Source of the DNA: JBEHWX01 sp048498995
GTDB lineage: Bacteria > Bacteroidota > Ignavibacteria > OLB7
Assembly: GCA_048498995.1 (NCBI GenBank)
Contig: JBEHWX010000006.1
Location: 38,232 to 102,231, forward strand
Direction of reading: 5' to 3'
Length of the DNA: 64,000 bases
The notes below the pieces were generated by a model, which saw nothing but the letters and a program-made list of their open reading frames with translations, was not told the DNA's origin and searched no databases. Position numbers and translations under genes: made by a program. Position 1 is the stretch's first letter, and every line of letters starts with the position of its first letter. Shown piece after piece: positions 45,460 through 54,437 of this stretch.

Positions 45460-46404
45460 TCAGGCGTGGTGGGATGCCAGGAACCGGGCCACCTCCGCGG
45501 CGGTCGGGAGGGAATCGCGGGCGCCCGGACGTGTCGTGGTGAGCGCGGCGGCGGCGCTCGCGGTCGGTCCGGCCTCGGCCAGTGCGCGGCCGCGGGCCAT
45601 CTCGAGCGCCATCGCCCCGGCGAAGGCATCACCGGCCCCCGTGGCATCCACGCTCGTCACCGGAAAGCGGGGGAGAAAGAGCTCGCCGTCGCTCCAGAGC
45701 AGCAGATCTCCCTCGGGGCCGGCCTGCACCGAGGCGGCGCGCGCTCCCCGGCGCAGAAGCTCCCGCGCGGCGCGGCGTGCCGAGTCCCGGTCGTCGACCC
45801 GAATGCCGGTCAGAATCTCCGCCTCGTGCGCGTTCGGGCGGATCAGGTCGAGCATGCCGAAGAGCTCGTCCGGCAGATCCGGGAGTCCGGGCGCCGGATC
45901 GAGCACGGCCAGCATCCCCGCGCGCCGACCACGGCTTACCGCCTCGACCACCGTCTCGACCGGGATCTCGAGCTGCGTCAGCAGCACCCGTCCGCGACGG
46001 AAGATCACGTCCGCGCGATCGAGCGCGTCCGGCCGCAGCCGTCCGTTGGCGCCGGCCGAGATGATGATCTGCTTCTCGCCCGCGGCATCCACCGCGATCA
46101 TCGCCATGCCGGTGCGCTCACGCGAATCCCGCTCGACCTGGGCGATGTCGATCCCCTCGGCCTCGAGCGCGTCGATCATGTCGGCGCCGTCGGCCAGGCC
46201 GACGCGGCCGATGAACGCCACGCGCCCTCCGAGCCGGGCGCATGCCACGGCCTGATTGGTCCCCTTGCCGCCGATCCCGATCCTGAGATCGCGCCCGGTC
46301 ACGGTCTCCCCCGGACGCGGCAGATGGTCGGCGACAAGTGTATAGTCGTAGTTGGCGCTGCCGACCACGACGACGTCGAGATCCTTCTCGATGGGGCTGT
46401 GCAT
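45460..46404 (-). CDS. rbsK: Ribokinase-family sugar kinase
   Basis: A 314-residue PfkB-type kinase. DVVVVGSANYDYTLVADHLPRPGETVTG and IGIGGKGTNQAVACARLGG are the N-terminal PfkB signature with the sugar-binding GGKGxNQA. VILTQLEIP-like RVLLTQLEIPVETV, LIRPNAHEAEILTG and the C-terminal TSVDATGAGDAFAGAMALEMARG with the catalytic Asp (GAGD) follow. It phosphorylates ribose or a related sugar at O5. Ribokinase is preferred over other PfkB kinases because of GGKGTNQA and NxHE. It is 125 bp from ddl. Confidence 0.9.
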   Translation of the reverse strand: MHSPIEKDLDVVVVGSANYDYTLVADHLPRPGETVTGRDLRIGIGGKGTNQAVACARLGGRVAFIGRVGLADGADMIDALEAEGIDIAQVERDSRERTGMAMIAVDAAGEKQIIISAGANGRLRPDALDRADVIFRRGRVLLTQLEIPVETVVEAVSRGRRAGMLAVLDPAPGLPDLPDELFGMLDLIRPNAHEAEILTGIRVDDRDSARRAARELLRRGARAASVQAGPEGDLLLWSDGELFLPRFPVTSVDATGAGDAFAGAMALEMARGRALAEAGPTASAAAALTTTRPGARDSLPTAAEVARFLASHHA

Positions 46405-46489
46405 GGGGAGGTCGGGAACGATGACGGGGCGCCCCCGCCGTGGACCGGGAGGGCGAATGCGCGGTGCCTGGCCGCGTGATGCGGGGAAT

Positions 46490-47749
46490 CTACTTCGCCG
46501 GGGCGAGACGGAGAATCCTGTCGTCGTTGGCGGCGGGGGAGCCGCGGCCGTCGCGGTTCGACGTGGCGACGTAGAGCGCGCCGTCCGGACCCTCGATCAC
46601 ATCCCGGAGGCGGCCATACTGCTTGTCCAGAAGCCGCTCCTGCGACAGGACGCGACGGCCATCGAGGCGGACCCGGATCAGGCACTCGCCGCGGAGGCAG
46701 GCGAAGAAGAAGTTGCCGGTGTACTGCGGAAAGGCGGTGCCGCGATAGAAGGCGCAGCCGGAGGGGGCCACCGCCGGCGTGTACTCGAGGATCGGCGATA
46801 CCATTCCCTCGCGCGTCTGGCGATGGTGGATCACCGGCCAGCCGTAGTTCACGCCCCGCTCGACGATGTTCACCTCGTCGCCACCTCCCGGAGCGTCGGA
46901 GCCGGAGGGGCCGTGCTCGGTCTGGAACAGGAGGCCGCTGCCCGGCTGGAAGTCGAGTCCCTGGGAGTTCCGGTGGCCGTAGGAGTAGATCTCGCCGCGC
47001 GCTCCGGCGCGGCCGACGAAGGGATTGTCCGGAGGGATCGAGCCGTCGTCGTTCAGGCGAAGCGTCTTGCCGCCGATCGATCCGAGATCCTGCGCCTGCT
47101 CCTTCTCGGTGGCGTCGCCGGTGGTGATGTAGAGCTTGCCGTCGGGACCGAAGCGGAGCCGGCAGCCGGAGTGGAACTGCGCGCTCGGAATCCGGTCGAT
47201 GATCGTCACCGGATCGACCAGGCGCCCGCTCTCCTCGCGATAGCGCGCCACGCGGACGAACTGGGCATCGGCGCCGTGATAGGCGTACGCGAGGTAGAGG
47301 AAGTGGTTCTCCGGGAATCGGGGATGCGCCGCCAGCCCCATCAGTCCCCCTTCTCCGGATTCCACCACGTCGGTCAGCGTCAGCAGCGGCTCCGGACGGA
47401 GCGTGCCCTTCTCGACGGCGCGCACGCGGCCGGGGCGCTCGCTGAAGAGCATCCGACCGTCCGGCAGAAAGATCATCGACCAGGGAACGTTCACGCCGGA
47501 GACGAACGTCTCCACGCGGATTCCGGGGGATTCCACGCCGGGGGAGGCGACGCCGCCGGCCAGGACTTCTCCCTGGGCGCGCCCTTCCGGCGGCTTCTTG
47601 CAGCCGAGGCCGAGCGCGAGCACGACAAGCGCGAGCGCGGTATAGGTGATCAGGGGAATGAGCACCATCGCCCGCGCCTCCGATGCCTCTCGATCTCCCA
47701 CGACGCGCGCGAAGGCGCGGTCGCCGACGAACGGATCATTCGATCTCAT
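46490..47749 (-). CDS. PQQ-dependent sugar dehydrogenase (soluble glucose/sorbosone type)
   Basis: A 419-residue exported six-bladed beta-propeller. The hydrophobic N-terminal segment LIPLITYTALALVVLALGLGC is a signal; the Cys suggests a lipoprotein, though the lipobox is not strict. Propeller motifs are VNVPWSMIFLPDGRMLFSERPGRVR, GEGGLMGLAAHPRFPENHFLYLAY, FHSGCRLRFGPDGKLYITTGD, IYSYGHRNSQGLDFQPGSG, TEHGPSGSDAPGGGDEVN and NYGWPVIHH, which match the PQQ/GDH-like family. It likely oxidises sugars in the periplasm. The ATG at 47749 has AAGGAGGAGG upstream; an in-frame ATG at 47668 also has GGAGG. Confidence 0.88.
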   Translation of the reverse strand: MRSNDPFVGDRAFARVVGDREASEARAMVLIPLITYTALALVVLALGLGCKKPPEGRAQGEVLAGGVASPGVESPGIRVETFVSGVNVPWSMIFLPDGRMLFSERPGRVRAVEKGTLRPEPLLTLTDVVESGEGGLMGLAAHPRFPENHFLYLAYAYHGADAQFVRVARYREESGRLVDPVTIIDRIPSAQFHSGCRLRFGPDGKLYITTGDATEKEQAQDLGSIGGKTLRLNDDGSIPPDNPFVGRAGARGEIYSYGHRNSQGLDFQPGSGLLFQTEHGPSGSDAPGGGDEVNIVERGVNYGWPVIHHRQTREGMVSPILEYTPAVAPSGCAFYRGTAFPQYTGNFFFACLRGECLIRVRLDGRRVLSQERLLDKQYGRLRDVIEGPDGALYVATSNRDGRGSPAANDDRILRLAPAK

Positions 47750-47884
47750 CGGCCTCCTCCTTGTCGCTTGGTACCGGTTGGATGAGCGGATGAACGGCGA
47801 TCCGCTCCGGGCATCCGATCGCTCGGAGCCGACGGAGCGGATCGCTTCCGGTGTGCTCGATGATCTCTCCCGAACGCGGGGCGA

Positions 47885-50545
47885 TCAGCCAGCCATGACA
47901 TCCTCGCCGGAGGCCGGCTCCGCGATGGTTTCCACCGGGACCGCGCCGGAGCGCATGAGGACGTCGCTCACCGATTCGTAGTTGTCGTAGAAGCAGACTA
48001 CCACCTCGCCGCGGCGCATCTCCTCGATCGCGCGCAGCAGCGCCTCGGCCTCCTCGCGCACCACGATGCAGGGGAGGGAGGGGCGCTCGCTTCTGATGCT
48101 CCGGTAGAGGAGCGTCGCGGTCTCCCCCGGAGCGCGGCCGCGGGTGTCGTGATCCTCCTTGATGAACACCTTGCTGAAGCGGTGCGCGGCCACGCGCCCG
48201 GCCTCCTCGATGATCCAGGTGCTCCGGTCCCCCGGAACGCCGATCACGCCGGTGAGGCTTCGGGCGCCCCAGCGGGAGGTCATGGCGCCGATGGCGCGGA
48301 ATGCCTCCGGGTTGTGTCCGTAGTCGAGCATGACGTGTCCCTCGCCGACGCGGAAGAGCTCGCAGCGTCCGGGATTGTCCCGCTCGGGACGGAAGTCGGC
48401 GAGTGCCGCGGCGATCACCTCGCGCGAGGCGCCGAGCGCGCGGCAGGCGGCGACGGCCGCCAGCGCGTTGGCCACGTTGAACTCCGACGTGCCGCCGAGC
48501 GTTGCCGGCACGTCGGCCACGGCGATCACCCAGCGGAGCTGCTGCCCCTCGATCTCGACGATCCATCCATCGCGCACGCCGACCACGCTGCCGCCGGAGG
48601 CGATATGCCGGCGGACGTTCGGGCGGTTCGGCTGGAGCGTGAACAGGACGATGTTCCGCGCCACCTTGGAGACGCGCGGCAGGTCGAGCACCTTCAGCGC
48701 GTTCGCGTCGTCGGCGTTGATCACCAGGCTGCCGCCGCGGATCACCCGCTCGGCGACCAGCGCCTTGATGTCGATCAGGTCGTCGACCGATTCGATGCCG
48801 TCCTGGCCGATGTGGTCCGCCTGGATGTTGGTGATGACGCCGACATCGGACCAGTCGTAGCCGAGGCCGGAGCGGAAGAGTCCGCCGCGGGCGGTCTCGA
48901 GCACGGCCACGTCGACGGCCGGATCGGCCAGGACGCTCTGCGCCGAGCGGGGGCCGCTCATGTCGCCGCGCGCCACCTGCTCGCCGCCGATGTAGATGCC
49001 GGTGGTGCTGGTCATGCCGACGGTGCGCCCCATCGAGCCGATCACGTGGCTGACCATCCGGGTAACGGTGGTCTTGCCGTTGGTGCCGGTGACCGACACG
49101 ATCGGGATGCGGGTCGAGCAGCCGGCCGGGAAGAGCATGTCCACGATGGCGCCGCCGACGTCGCGCGGCGTTCCCAGCGACGGGTAATGATGCATCCGGA
49201 TGCCGGGGGCGGCGTTGACCTCGACGATCGCGCCGGTCTCCTTCCTGATCGGCTCCGAGACGCTCTGCGCCACCAGGTCGATGCCGCAGATATCCAGGCC
49301 GATCACACGGGCCGCGCGCTCGCACATGCGGGCCACCGAGGGATGCACCTCGTCGGTGACGTCGATGGCCACGCCCCCCTTGGAAAGGTTGGCGCAGGAG
49401 CGGAGCCTGACGCAGACGCCCGCATCCGGCACCGAGTCCAGCGTGAAGCCGAGCTTGGCGATATGCTGCAGGAGCGTCTCATCGACGTGGATCCTGGTGA
49501 GCGGTTTCTCGTGGCCGTCGCCGCGCATCGGATCGGCGTTGGCGATCTCGATCAGCCGGCCGATCGTGCTCTCACCATCGCCGGTGACGTGCGCCGGAAT
49601 CCGCTCGGCCGCCGCGATGAACCGTCCGTTGACCACCACGATCCGGTAATCCTTCCCGTGGACGTAGCGCTCCACGATCACGTCCCGCCCATGCTCGCGG
49701 GCCAGTTCGTAGGCTTCCTTCACCTCGGCGTGGCAGGTGATGTTGGTCGAGACCCCCTTACCCTGATGTCCGTCGAGCGGCTTGAGCACGACCGGGGCGC
49801 CCATCGCGTCGAAGGCGGCGAGCGCCTCCTCGAGCGAATCGACGACCGAGCCGGCCGGGACCGGGATCGAGGCGCGATCGAGCACGGTGCGGGTCAGCTC
49901 CTTGTCGCAGGCCACGTCGACGCCGATGGCGCTGGTCTGGCTGGAGATGGTGGCCGCGATCAGTTTCCGGTTGCGTCCGTAGCCGAGCTGGATCAGGCTG
50001 TCCTGTCCGATCCGGATCCAGGGGATGCCCCGATGCGTGGCCGCATCGACGATCGCGCGGGTGCTTGGGCCGAGCTCGGTCCGGGCCGCGATGCGACGCG
50101 CCTCCTCGAGGATCTCCTTCACGTCCACCTCCTGTTCGGCCAGGAGCGCCGAAACGATATCGACCGAGGCGCGCAGGAGATATTCGGCGGCGTGGCGCGC
50201 GCCGTACTCGACGATCACATCGTAGCAGCCGGGATCACCGGCCAGACGGGTCCGCCCGAACGTGGTCGGGTAGCCGGCCAGGCCGTTGAGCTCGAGCGCC
50301 ACATGCTCGATCACGTGGCCGAAATACGTTCCCTCCAGCATGCGCTCGACGAAGCCGCCGGCGAATCCCTTCGAGCAATGATGCGCCTGAAGTCCGGGAA
50401 GCAGCTCGGTGAGCCGCTCGATGAACGCGGGGCGCTCGTTGCTCTCGCAGCCGGTGAGCTCCTCCAGATGGAGGCGCATCACCAGCACCTGTTTATGGCA
50501 ATGGACGTTCGGTCCTTCCAGTGCCCTGATCGATGCGATTCTCAT
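47885..50545 (-). CDS. cphA: Cyanophycin synthetase
   Basis: An 886-residue enzyme building multi-L-arginyl-poly-L-aspartate, a nitrogen reserve polymer, from Asp, Arg and ATP. The N-terminal domain (about 1-160) is followed by an ATP-grasp domain (APVVLKPLDGHQGKGVSTNI, VIVERYVHGKDYRIVVVNGRF, ICGIDLVAQSVSEP and AIVEVNAAPGIRMHHYPS). From about residue 490 there is a Mur-ligase-like domain with P-loop VSVTGTNGKTTVTRMV, then ITNIQADHIGQDG and HVMLDYGHNPEAFRAIG. Length and order match CphA1. Start MRIASIRALEGPNVHCHKQ at 50545. It is 34 bp after cphB. Confidence 0.95.
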   Translation of the reverse strand: MRIASIRALEGPNVHCHKQVLVMRLHLEELTGCESNERPAFIERLTELLPGLQAHHCSKGFAGGFVERMLEGTYFGHVIEHVALELNGLAGYPTTFGRTRLAGDPGCYDVIVEYGARHAAEYLLRASVDIVSALLAEQEVDVKEILEEARRIAARTELGPSTRAIVDAATHRGIPWIRIGQDSLIQLGYGRNRKLIAATISSQTSAIGVDVACDKELTRTVLDRASIPVPAGSVVDSLEEALAAFDAMGAPVVLKPLDGHQGKGVSTNITCHAEVKEAYELAREHGRDVIVERYVHGKDYRIVVVNGRFIAAAERIPAHVTGDGESTIGRLIEIANADPMRGDGHEKPLTRIHVDETLLQHIAKLGFTLDSVPDAGVCVRLRSCANLSKGGVAIDVTDEVHPSVARMCERAARVIGLDICGIDLVAQSVSEPIRKETGAIVEVNAAPGIRMHHYPSLGTPRDVGGAIVDMLFPAGCSTRIPIVSVTGTNGKTTVTRMVSHVIGSMGRTVGMTSTTGIYIGGEQVARGDMSGPRSAQSVLADPAVDVAVLETARGGLFRSGLGYDWSDVGVITNIQADHIGQDGIESVDDLIDIKALVAERVIRGGSLVINADDANALKVLDLPRVSKVARNIVLFTLQPNRPNVRRHIASGGSVVGVRDGWIVEIEGQQLRWVIAVADVPATLGGTSEFNVANALAAVAACRALGASREVIAAALADFRPERDNPGRCELFRVGEGHVMLDYGHNPEAFRAIGAMTSRWGARSLTGVIGVPGDRSTWIIEEAGRVAAHRFSKVFIKEDHDTRGRAPGETATLLYRSIRSERPSLPCIVVREEAEALLRAIEEMRRGEVVVCFYDNYESVSDVLMRSGAVPVETIAEPASGEDVMAG

Positions 50546-50579
50546 GAGATCTATCGTCCTTGGATGTCGTTGCGTTCTC

Positions 50580-51506
50580 TTAGTGTCGCGTATATGTCGT
50601 ATCGGAGTCCGTGTCGTTGCCTCCCCGGCCACGGTGGGTGGCGGTCGGGCGTCTGCCGTTGCGCTTCGTATCGGTCGCGCCGGATGTCGGCTCCGGAATG
50701 TCGACGAGGCAGCAGCTTCGGTTCTTCAGGTTGTAGCGATATCCGGCCGGCAGGATATGCGTCGTGATGCCGCAGAGCGCCAGCAGTCCCCCCTTGGAGA
50801 GGGAGGGGAGGTTCGTGTGGGCCAGGGTTCCCATGTCGATCACCGTCACCGCTCCCTCGCCGATCACCTGGAACTCGTCCCCGATGACCACCAGCGCGGT
50901 GTTCTCGTCGATGCCGACGCCGATATGGTGCGGGTACTGCGCCACGGCCGACAGGAGCCGGCGGAGGCGTCCGCGCTGCTCGAAATGCTGGTCGATCACC
51001 ACGCCGGGGAGGAACTCCATGCCGGGGTAGATCTCGGTCATGCCCACGCGCAGCGGCACGTTCGGGATGTCGCCGACGATCATGATCGCGGACATCATCG
51101 TGGCGCCGGCGCTCGTGCCGCCGATGACGAGCCCGTCGGAGTGCCGGGCATGCAGGAGCGTGTCGAGCTTCGTGCCGCCGAGCAGCTTCGTGATCCTCAC
51201 CTGATCGCCGCCGGTGAAGAAGACGCCCGTGGCCGCCTCGATCTCGGCGAGCACTTCCGGGTCGTTGGCCTCCTCGCGGCTGGTGATATGGAGCGGAACC
51301 ACGCTGGCCGCGCCGATGGTGCCGAAGACGTCGACATAGGCCTCGCCGACCTCGACCGGTATCTCCGAGGCCAGGGGGAGCACGACGATTCTGGCCTGGT
51401 TGCCGCCGGCAAGCCGGGTGAACTCGCGCAACACCACGCCATGCCCGGTTTTCTCCTCGGCGCCGCCGATAATGACGAGCGGGCCGGCCAACTGCTTTGC
51501 GTCCAT
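50580..51506 (-). CDS. cphB: Cyanophycinase
   Basis: A 308-residue serine hydrolase of the peptidase S51 type that cuts cyanophycin into beta-Asp-Arg dipeptides. GPLVIIGGAEEKTG at the N-terminus, FFTGGDQVRITKLLGGT, and VIGGTSAGATMMS with the nucleophile Ser near residue 133 are diagnostic; PGVVIDQHFEQRGRLRRLL and HIGVGIDENTALVVIG follow. The last 40 residues are a polar tail. There is no signal peptide, so this is the intracellular form. It is first in the minus-strand cphB-cphA unit, giving one transcript for breakdown and synthesis. Confidence 0.95.
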   Translation of the reverse strand: MDAKQLAGPLVIIGGAEEKTGHGVVLREFTRLAGGNQARIVVLPLASEIPVEVGEAYVDVFGTIGAASVVPLHITSREEANDPEVLAEIEAATGVFFTGGDQVRITKLLGGTKLDTLLHARHSDGLVIGGTSAGATMMSAIMIVGDIPNVPLRVGMTEIYPGMEFLPGVVIDQHFEQRGRLRRLLSAVAQYPHHIGVGIDENTALVVIGDEFQVIGEGAVTVIDMGTLAHTNLPSLSKGGLLALCGITTHILPAGYRYNLKNRSCCLVDIPEPTSGATDTKRNGRRPTATHRGRGGNDTDSDTTYTRH

Positions 51507-52072
51507 GCCTCTGTTCCGTGGTCTCGTGTGTTCTGCTGGTTGGCTCTTGGGGCCCGGTTCTCTGGGGGGAGTGGAAATACCTCGGTTCGGCGACGCTTAC
51601 GCCGCGCGGAAATGCCAGCGGACGGTGCCGTTGCTCGACCATGCCACCGGCGCCGATGCCGACGAGCAGGTCATCTGCCGCCAGGAGCAGGTGCCGGACA
51701 CGCCGCGCAATCCGCTCACGGTCTGGCGCCGCCACGATTCGATCTTCTCGACCTTGTTCCGCTTCATTACGTGCTCTGGGTTTGGTCGCATCCCGCTTGC
51801 TGCGGATGCCTGGTATCGTCGGTTTTCATCCCGTTTCGGACCTCGGGCCGATCCCCGGCCGCACCCGATAGAGCAACCGGTGTGCCACAAGCCCATTCCG
51901 CCGTCGAGAAGTCGAGGAGTTGATGAGAAGATGCTGGCCGCGGCACGCGCGGCGGTCGGCGTCTGAAGGGAAGGGTGATGGGTGGGGAGATATGCGACGA
52001 AGCGGCGTCCCGGATTCCCCGGGAGCGCCGCTTCGTTAAGGCAGCTTGCGATTCGTCGGATCGCGACCGCGA
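51507..52072. other. Gene-free stretch between cphB and the alcohol dehydrogenase
   Basis: About 565 bases upstream of the cyanophycin operon. Reading frames here are short and not protein-like. Only the hairpin at 51997-52036 stands out. The region should contain the promoter of cphB-cphA, but no motif is clear. Confidence 0.4.
51997..52036 (-). terminator. Candidate hairpin terminator after the alcohol dehydrogenase
   Basis: An 11-bp perfect outer stem (51997-52007 with 52026-52036) extended by a 6-bp inner stem, with one bulged G. It lies 37 bp beyond the stop of the minus-strand dehydrogenase. No T-run follows on the minus strand. Confidence 0.55.
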
Positions 52073-53239
52073 TTACGGGTTCAGCACCACCTTGACGCAG
52101 CTTTCGGCCTTGTCGCGGAAAGTCTTGTAGAGCTCCGGCGCCTGGTCCAGCCCGCCGCGATGCGTGATGATGAAGCTCGGATCGAGCTCCCCGGCAACGA
52201 TCTTCTCCAGCAGCGGCCGCATGTACTTGTGCACGTGCGTCTGCCCCATCTTCAGCGTCAATCCCTTCTGAAACGCCGCCCCGATCGGCATCTTGTCGAT
52301 GAAGCCGCCATACACCCCCGGGATCGACACCGTCCCCCCCTTGCGGCAGGCCTGAATCGCCTGACGGAGCGCGTGAGGACGATCGGTCTCGAGCATCGCG
52401 GTCTGCTTGGCCCAGTCGTAGAGATTGTCCAGCGCGGTGCCGTGCGCCTCCATCCCCACGGCGTCCACGCAGGCGTCGGGACCACGTCCGCCGGTCATCT
52501 CCCGGAGCTTCTCCAGCACCTCTCCCTGGCTCTCGTCGATCGTTTCGGCTCCGGAGCGGCGCGCCATCTCCAGGCGCTCCGGCACGCGATCGATCGCGAT
52601 CACCCGGCCGGCGCCGAGCATCGTCAGACAGGTGACCGTCAGCAGCCCGACCGGACCGCATCCCCACACCGCGACGGTATCGCCGGCGCGGAGATCGCAG
52701 TTGAGCGCGGCCTGATAGGCGGTCGGGAGGATATCGCCGAGGAAGAGGACCTTCTCGTCGGGGATCTCCTCCGGAATCACCAGCGCCCCCACGTCGGCGA
52801 AGGGAACGCGGACGTACTCGGCCTGTCCGCCGGCATAGCCTCCGAACAGATGGGAGTAGCCGAAGAGTCCGGCCGGGGAGTGTCCGTAGACCTTCTCGGC
52901 CATCGCCGCGTTCGGGTTCGAATTGTCGCAGAGCGACCAGTAGTCGTTGCGGCAGAAGAAGCAGTTGCCGCAGCCGATGTTGAAGGGGATCACCACGCGC
53001 TGCCCCTCCTTGAGCCGGAGGTTCTCGGTGCCGACGGCCACGACCTCCCCCATGAACTCGTGGCCGAGGATATCCCCCTTCTCCATCGTCGGAACGTATC
53101 CATCGTACAGATGTAGATCCGATCCGCAGATGGCGCAGGAGGTCACGCGGATCACCGCGTCTCTCGGGCCGATGATCTGCGGCTCCGGCACGCTCTCGAC
53201 ACGGACATCTTTCGTTCCGTACCAGCAGACAGCCTTCAT
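52073..53239 (-). CDS. Zinc-dependent alcohol dehydrogenase (formaldehyde dehydrogenase-like)
   Basis: A 388-residue medium-chain dehydrogenase. The catalytic zinc site is SCAICGSDLHLYDG and GDILGHEFMGEVVAVG; the structural zinc site is GCGNCFFCRNDYWSLC with four cysteines. The NAD-binding motif is VAVWGCGPVGLLTV. The long insert after the structural zinc site (GYSHLFGGYAGGQAEYVRVP) and late KMGQTHVHKYMRPLLE are typical of the glutathione-independent formaldehyde dehydrogenase/threonine-dehydrogenase-like branch. GAGGAG precedes the ATG. It follows Hsp20 and the SRPBCC protein on the same strand. Confidence 0.9.
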   Translation of the reverse strand: MKAVCWYGTKDVRVESVPEPQIIGPRDAVIRVTSCAICGSDLHLYDGYVPTMEKGDILGHEFMGEVVAVGTENLRLKEGQRVVIPFNIGCGNCFFCRNDYWSLCDNSNPNAAMAEKVYGHSPAGLFGYSHLFGGYAGGQAEYVRVPFADVGALVIPEEIPDEKVLFLGDILPTAYQAALNCDLRAGDTVAVWGCGPVGLLTVTCLTMLGAGRVIAIDRVPERLEMARRSGAETIDESQGEVLEKLREMTGGRGPDACVDAVGMEAHGTALDNLYDWAKQTAMLETDRPHALRQAIQACRKGGTVSIPGVYGGFIDKMPIGAAFQKGLTLKMGQTHVHKYMRPLLEKIVAGELDPSFIITHRGGLDQAPELYKTFRDKAESCVKVVLNP

Positions 53240-53363
53240 GCAATCTCCTCAGTTCATACGTGTGCTCGTTTACGGTTGCCGTTGCCGCGCGCCGGCGTGG
53301 GAGGGGAAGCGTTGCCGGTGGGGGCCATCGCGAAGCTCGATGTCGAGTCGCGGGCGCGATCGC

Positions 53364-54272
53364 TCAGTAGGCGGGAGGATCGCTCGCCGGGAACGACTCC
53401 CAGGAGGCCTGCTCCACGATATCGCGGCTGCCGAAGCCGAAGTGGCGCGGCCGCTCCGGCGCCGCCGACGCATCCTGCTTGCCGCACGGCTGTCCGTCGG
53501 TGGTCGGCTTCTGCCCGGCCTCCATCATGTACTTGAAGTGGCGAAGCCCGTCCAGCACCTCCTCGCTCGGATCCTTGCCGAGGAGCTTCGAGAGGGTGGC
53601 GCCGATCTTTCCGCTCGGCACCGAGTACCGCATCTCCACGCGCACCACGGTTTCGCTGCCGCCGCGGGCCGGCTCGAAGGAGACCGACCCGACGGTGTCG
53701 ACATCCCCGCCGGGGAGCGATCGCCAGGCGATGGAGGCATCCGGCCGGTCGTCGACGATCTCGGCGTCCCACGCAAGCACGGTCGACTGCGGTCCCTTCA
53801 CGCGCCAGTGGAGGAGGCCATCCTCGTTCGTGTCCACCGACTCCACGTCGTCCATGAAGCTGGCCAGGTTCCGGAAATCGCGCCAGTAGGCGTAGAGCTC
53901 CGCCGGCGCGCGGTGCACCGTGACGCTCCGGGCCACGTTGATGCCGCGACGGTCGAGGAATTCTTCCAACGATTCCTCCTCGCCCCGCTCCCGCGTGTCC
54001 ACCTCGAGCGCGTTGTAGACCGGGCAATGCCCGGAGGCGGCGCGGAAGATCAGCTCACCGCCGACGAGCGCGAGCGCCCCTCCGAGCAGCGACTTCCGCT
54101 TCAGGCCGTAGCCGGCCAGAATCGCCCCGGCGATCCCGGAGGCCACCCGCTCGGCGGTCCCCACGTTGACCTTCGGTCGTTTCAACGTCCCACCGGCGCG
54201 CGGTGCCTCTTCGCGAGGCGTCGCTCCGGCGGACATCTCGTTGCGAGGTGTCTCTTCGTTCGATTCCATCAT
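53364..54272 (-). CDS. DUF2892-SRPBCC (cyclase/dehydrase-like) membrane-associated protein
   Basis: A 302-residue protein. After a charged N-terminus, residues 35-85 (NVGTAERVASGIAGAILAGYG, then LLGGALALVGGELIFRAASGHCPVYNAL) form the DUF2892/YgaP-type helical membrane module. From about 112 to 255 is a SRPBCC fold: SVTVHRAPAELYAYWRDFRNLASFMDDV, then SIAWRSLPGGDVDTVGSVSFEPA and FKYMMEAGQ. SRPBCC proteins bind hydrophobic ligands. GGGAGG lies eight bases before the ATG at 54272. The gene lies between hsp20 and the alcohol dehydrogenase, all minus strand, and probably belongs to a stress unit. Confidence 0.85.
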   Translation of the reverse strand: MMESNEETPRNEMSAGATPREEAPRAGGTLKRPKVNVGTAERVASGIAGAILAGYGLKRKSLLGGALALVGGELIFRAASGHCPVYNALEVDTRERGEEESLEEFLDRRGINVARSVTVHRAPAELYAYWRDFRNLASFMDDVESVDTNEDGLLHWRVKGPQSTVLAWDAEIVDDRPDASIAWRSLPGGDVDTVGSVSFEPARGGSETVVRVEMRYSVPSGKIGATLSKLLGKDPSEEVLDGLRHFKYMMEAGQKPTTDGQPCGKQDASAAPERPRHFGFGSRDIVEQASWESFPASDPPAY

Positions 54273-54437
54273 CGGCTCAACCTCCCTACTGAATGCTGCT
54301 CTGGTTCTGTTGCGTCGGTACCCGCATGGAAGCTCTCTCGATCATCCCGGCGCCCGAAGTGTCGTCGCCACGCGCGCGCCACTATCGCATCTGTCTTCGC
54401 GACCGATCCGAGGTGCCGGCGTGCGGCCTGGCGTGGA

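Noticed and set aside
48149..50767. An 872-codon plus-strand frame over cphA
   Set aside because: Antisense to an unmistakable cyanophycin synthetase; residues reflect the complementary codons of a high-GC gene.
51507..51996. Possible small gene upstream of the cyanophycin operon on either strand
   Set aside because: Frames are short, lack a ribosome binding site and have no recognisable protein pattern.
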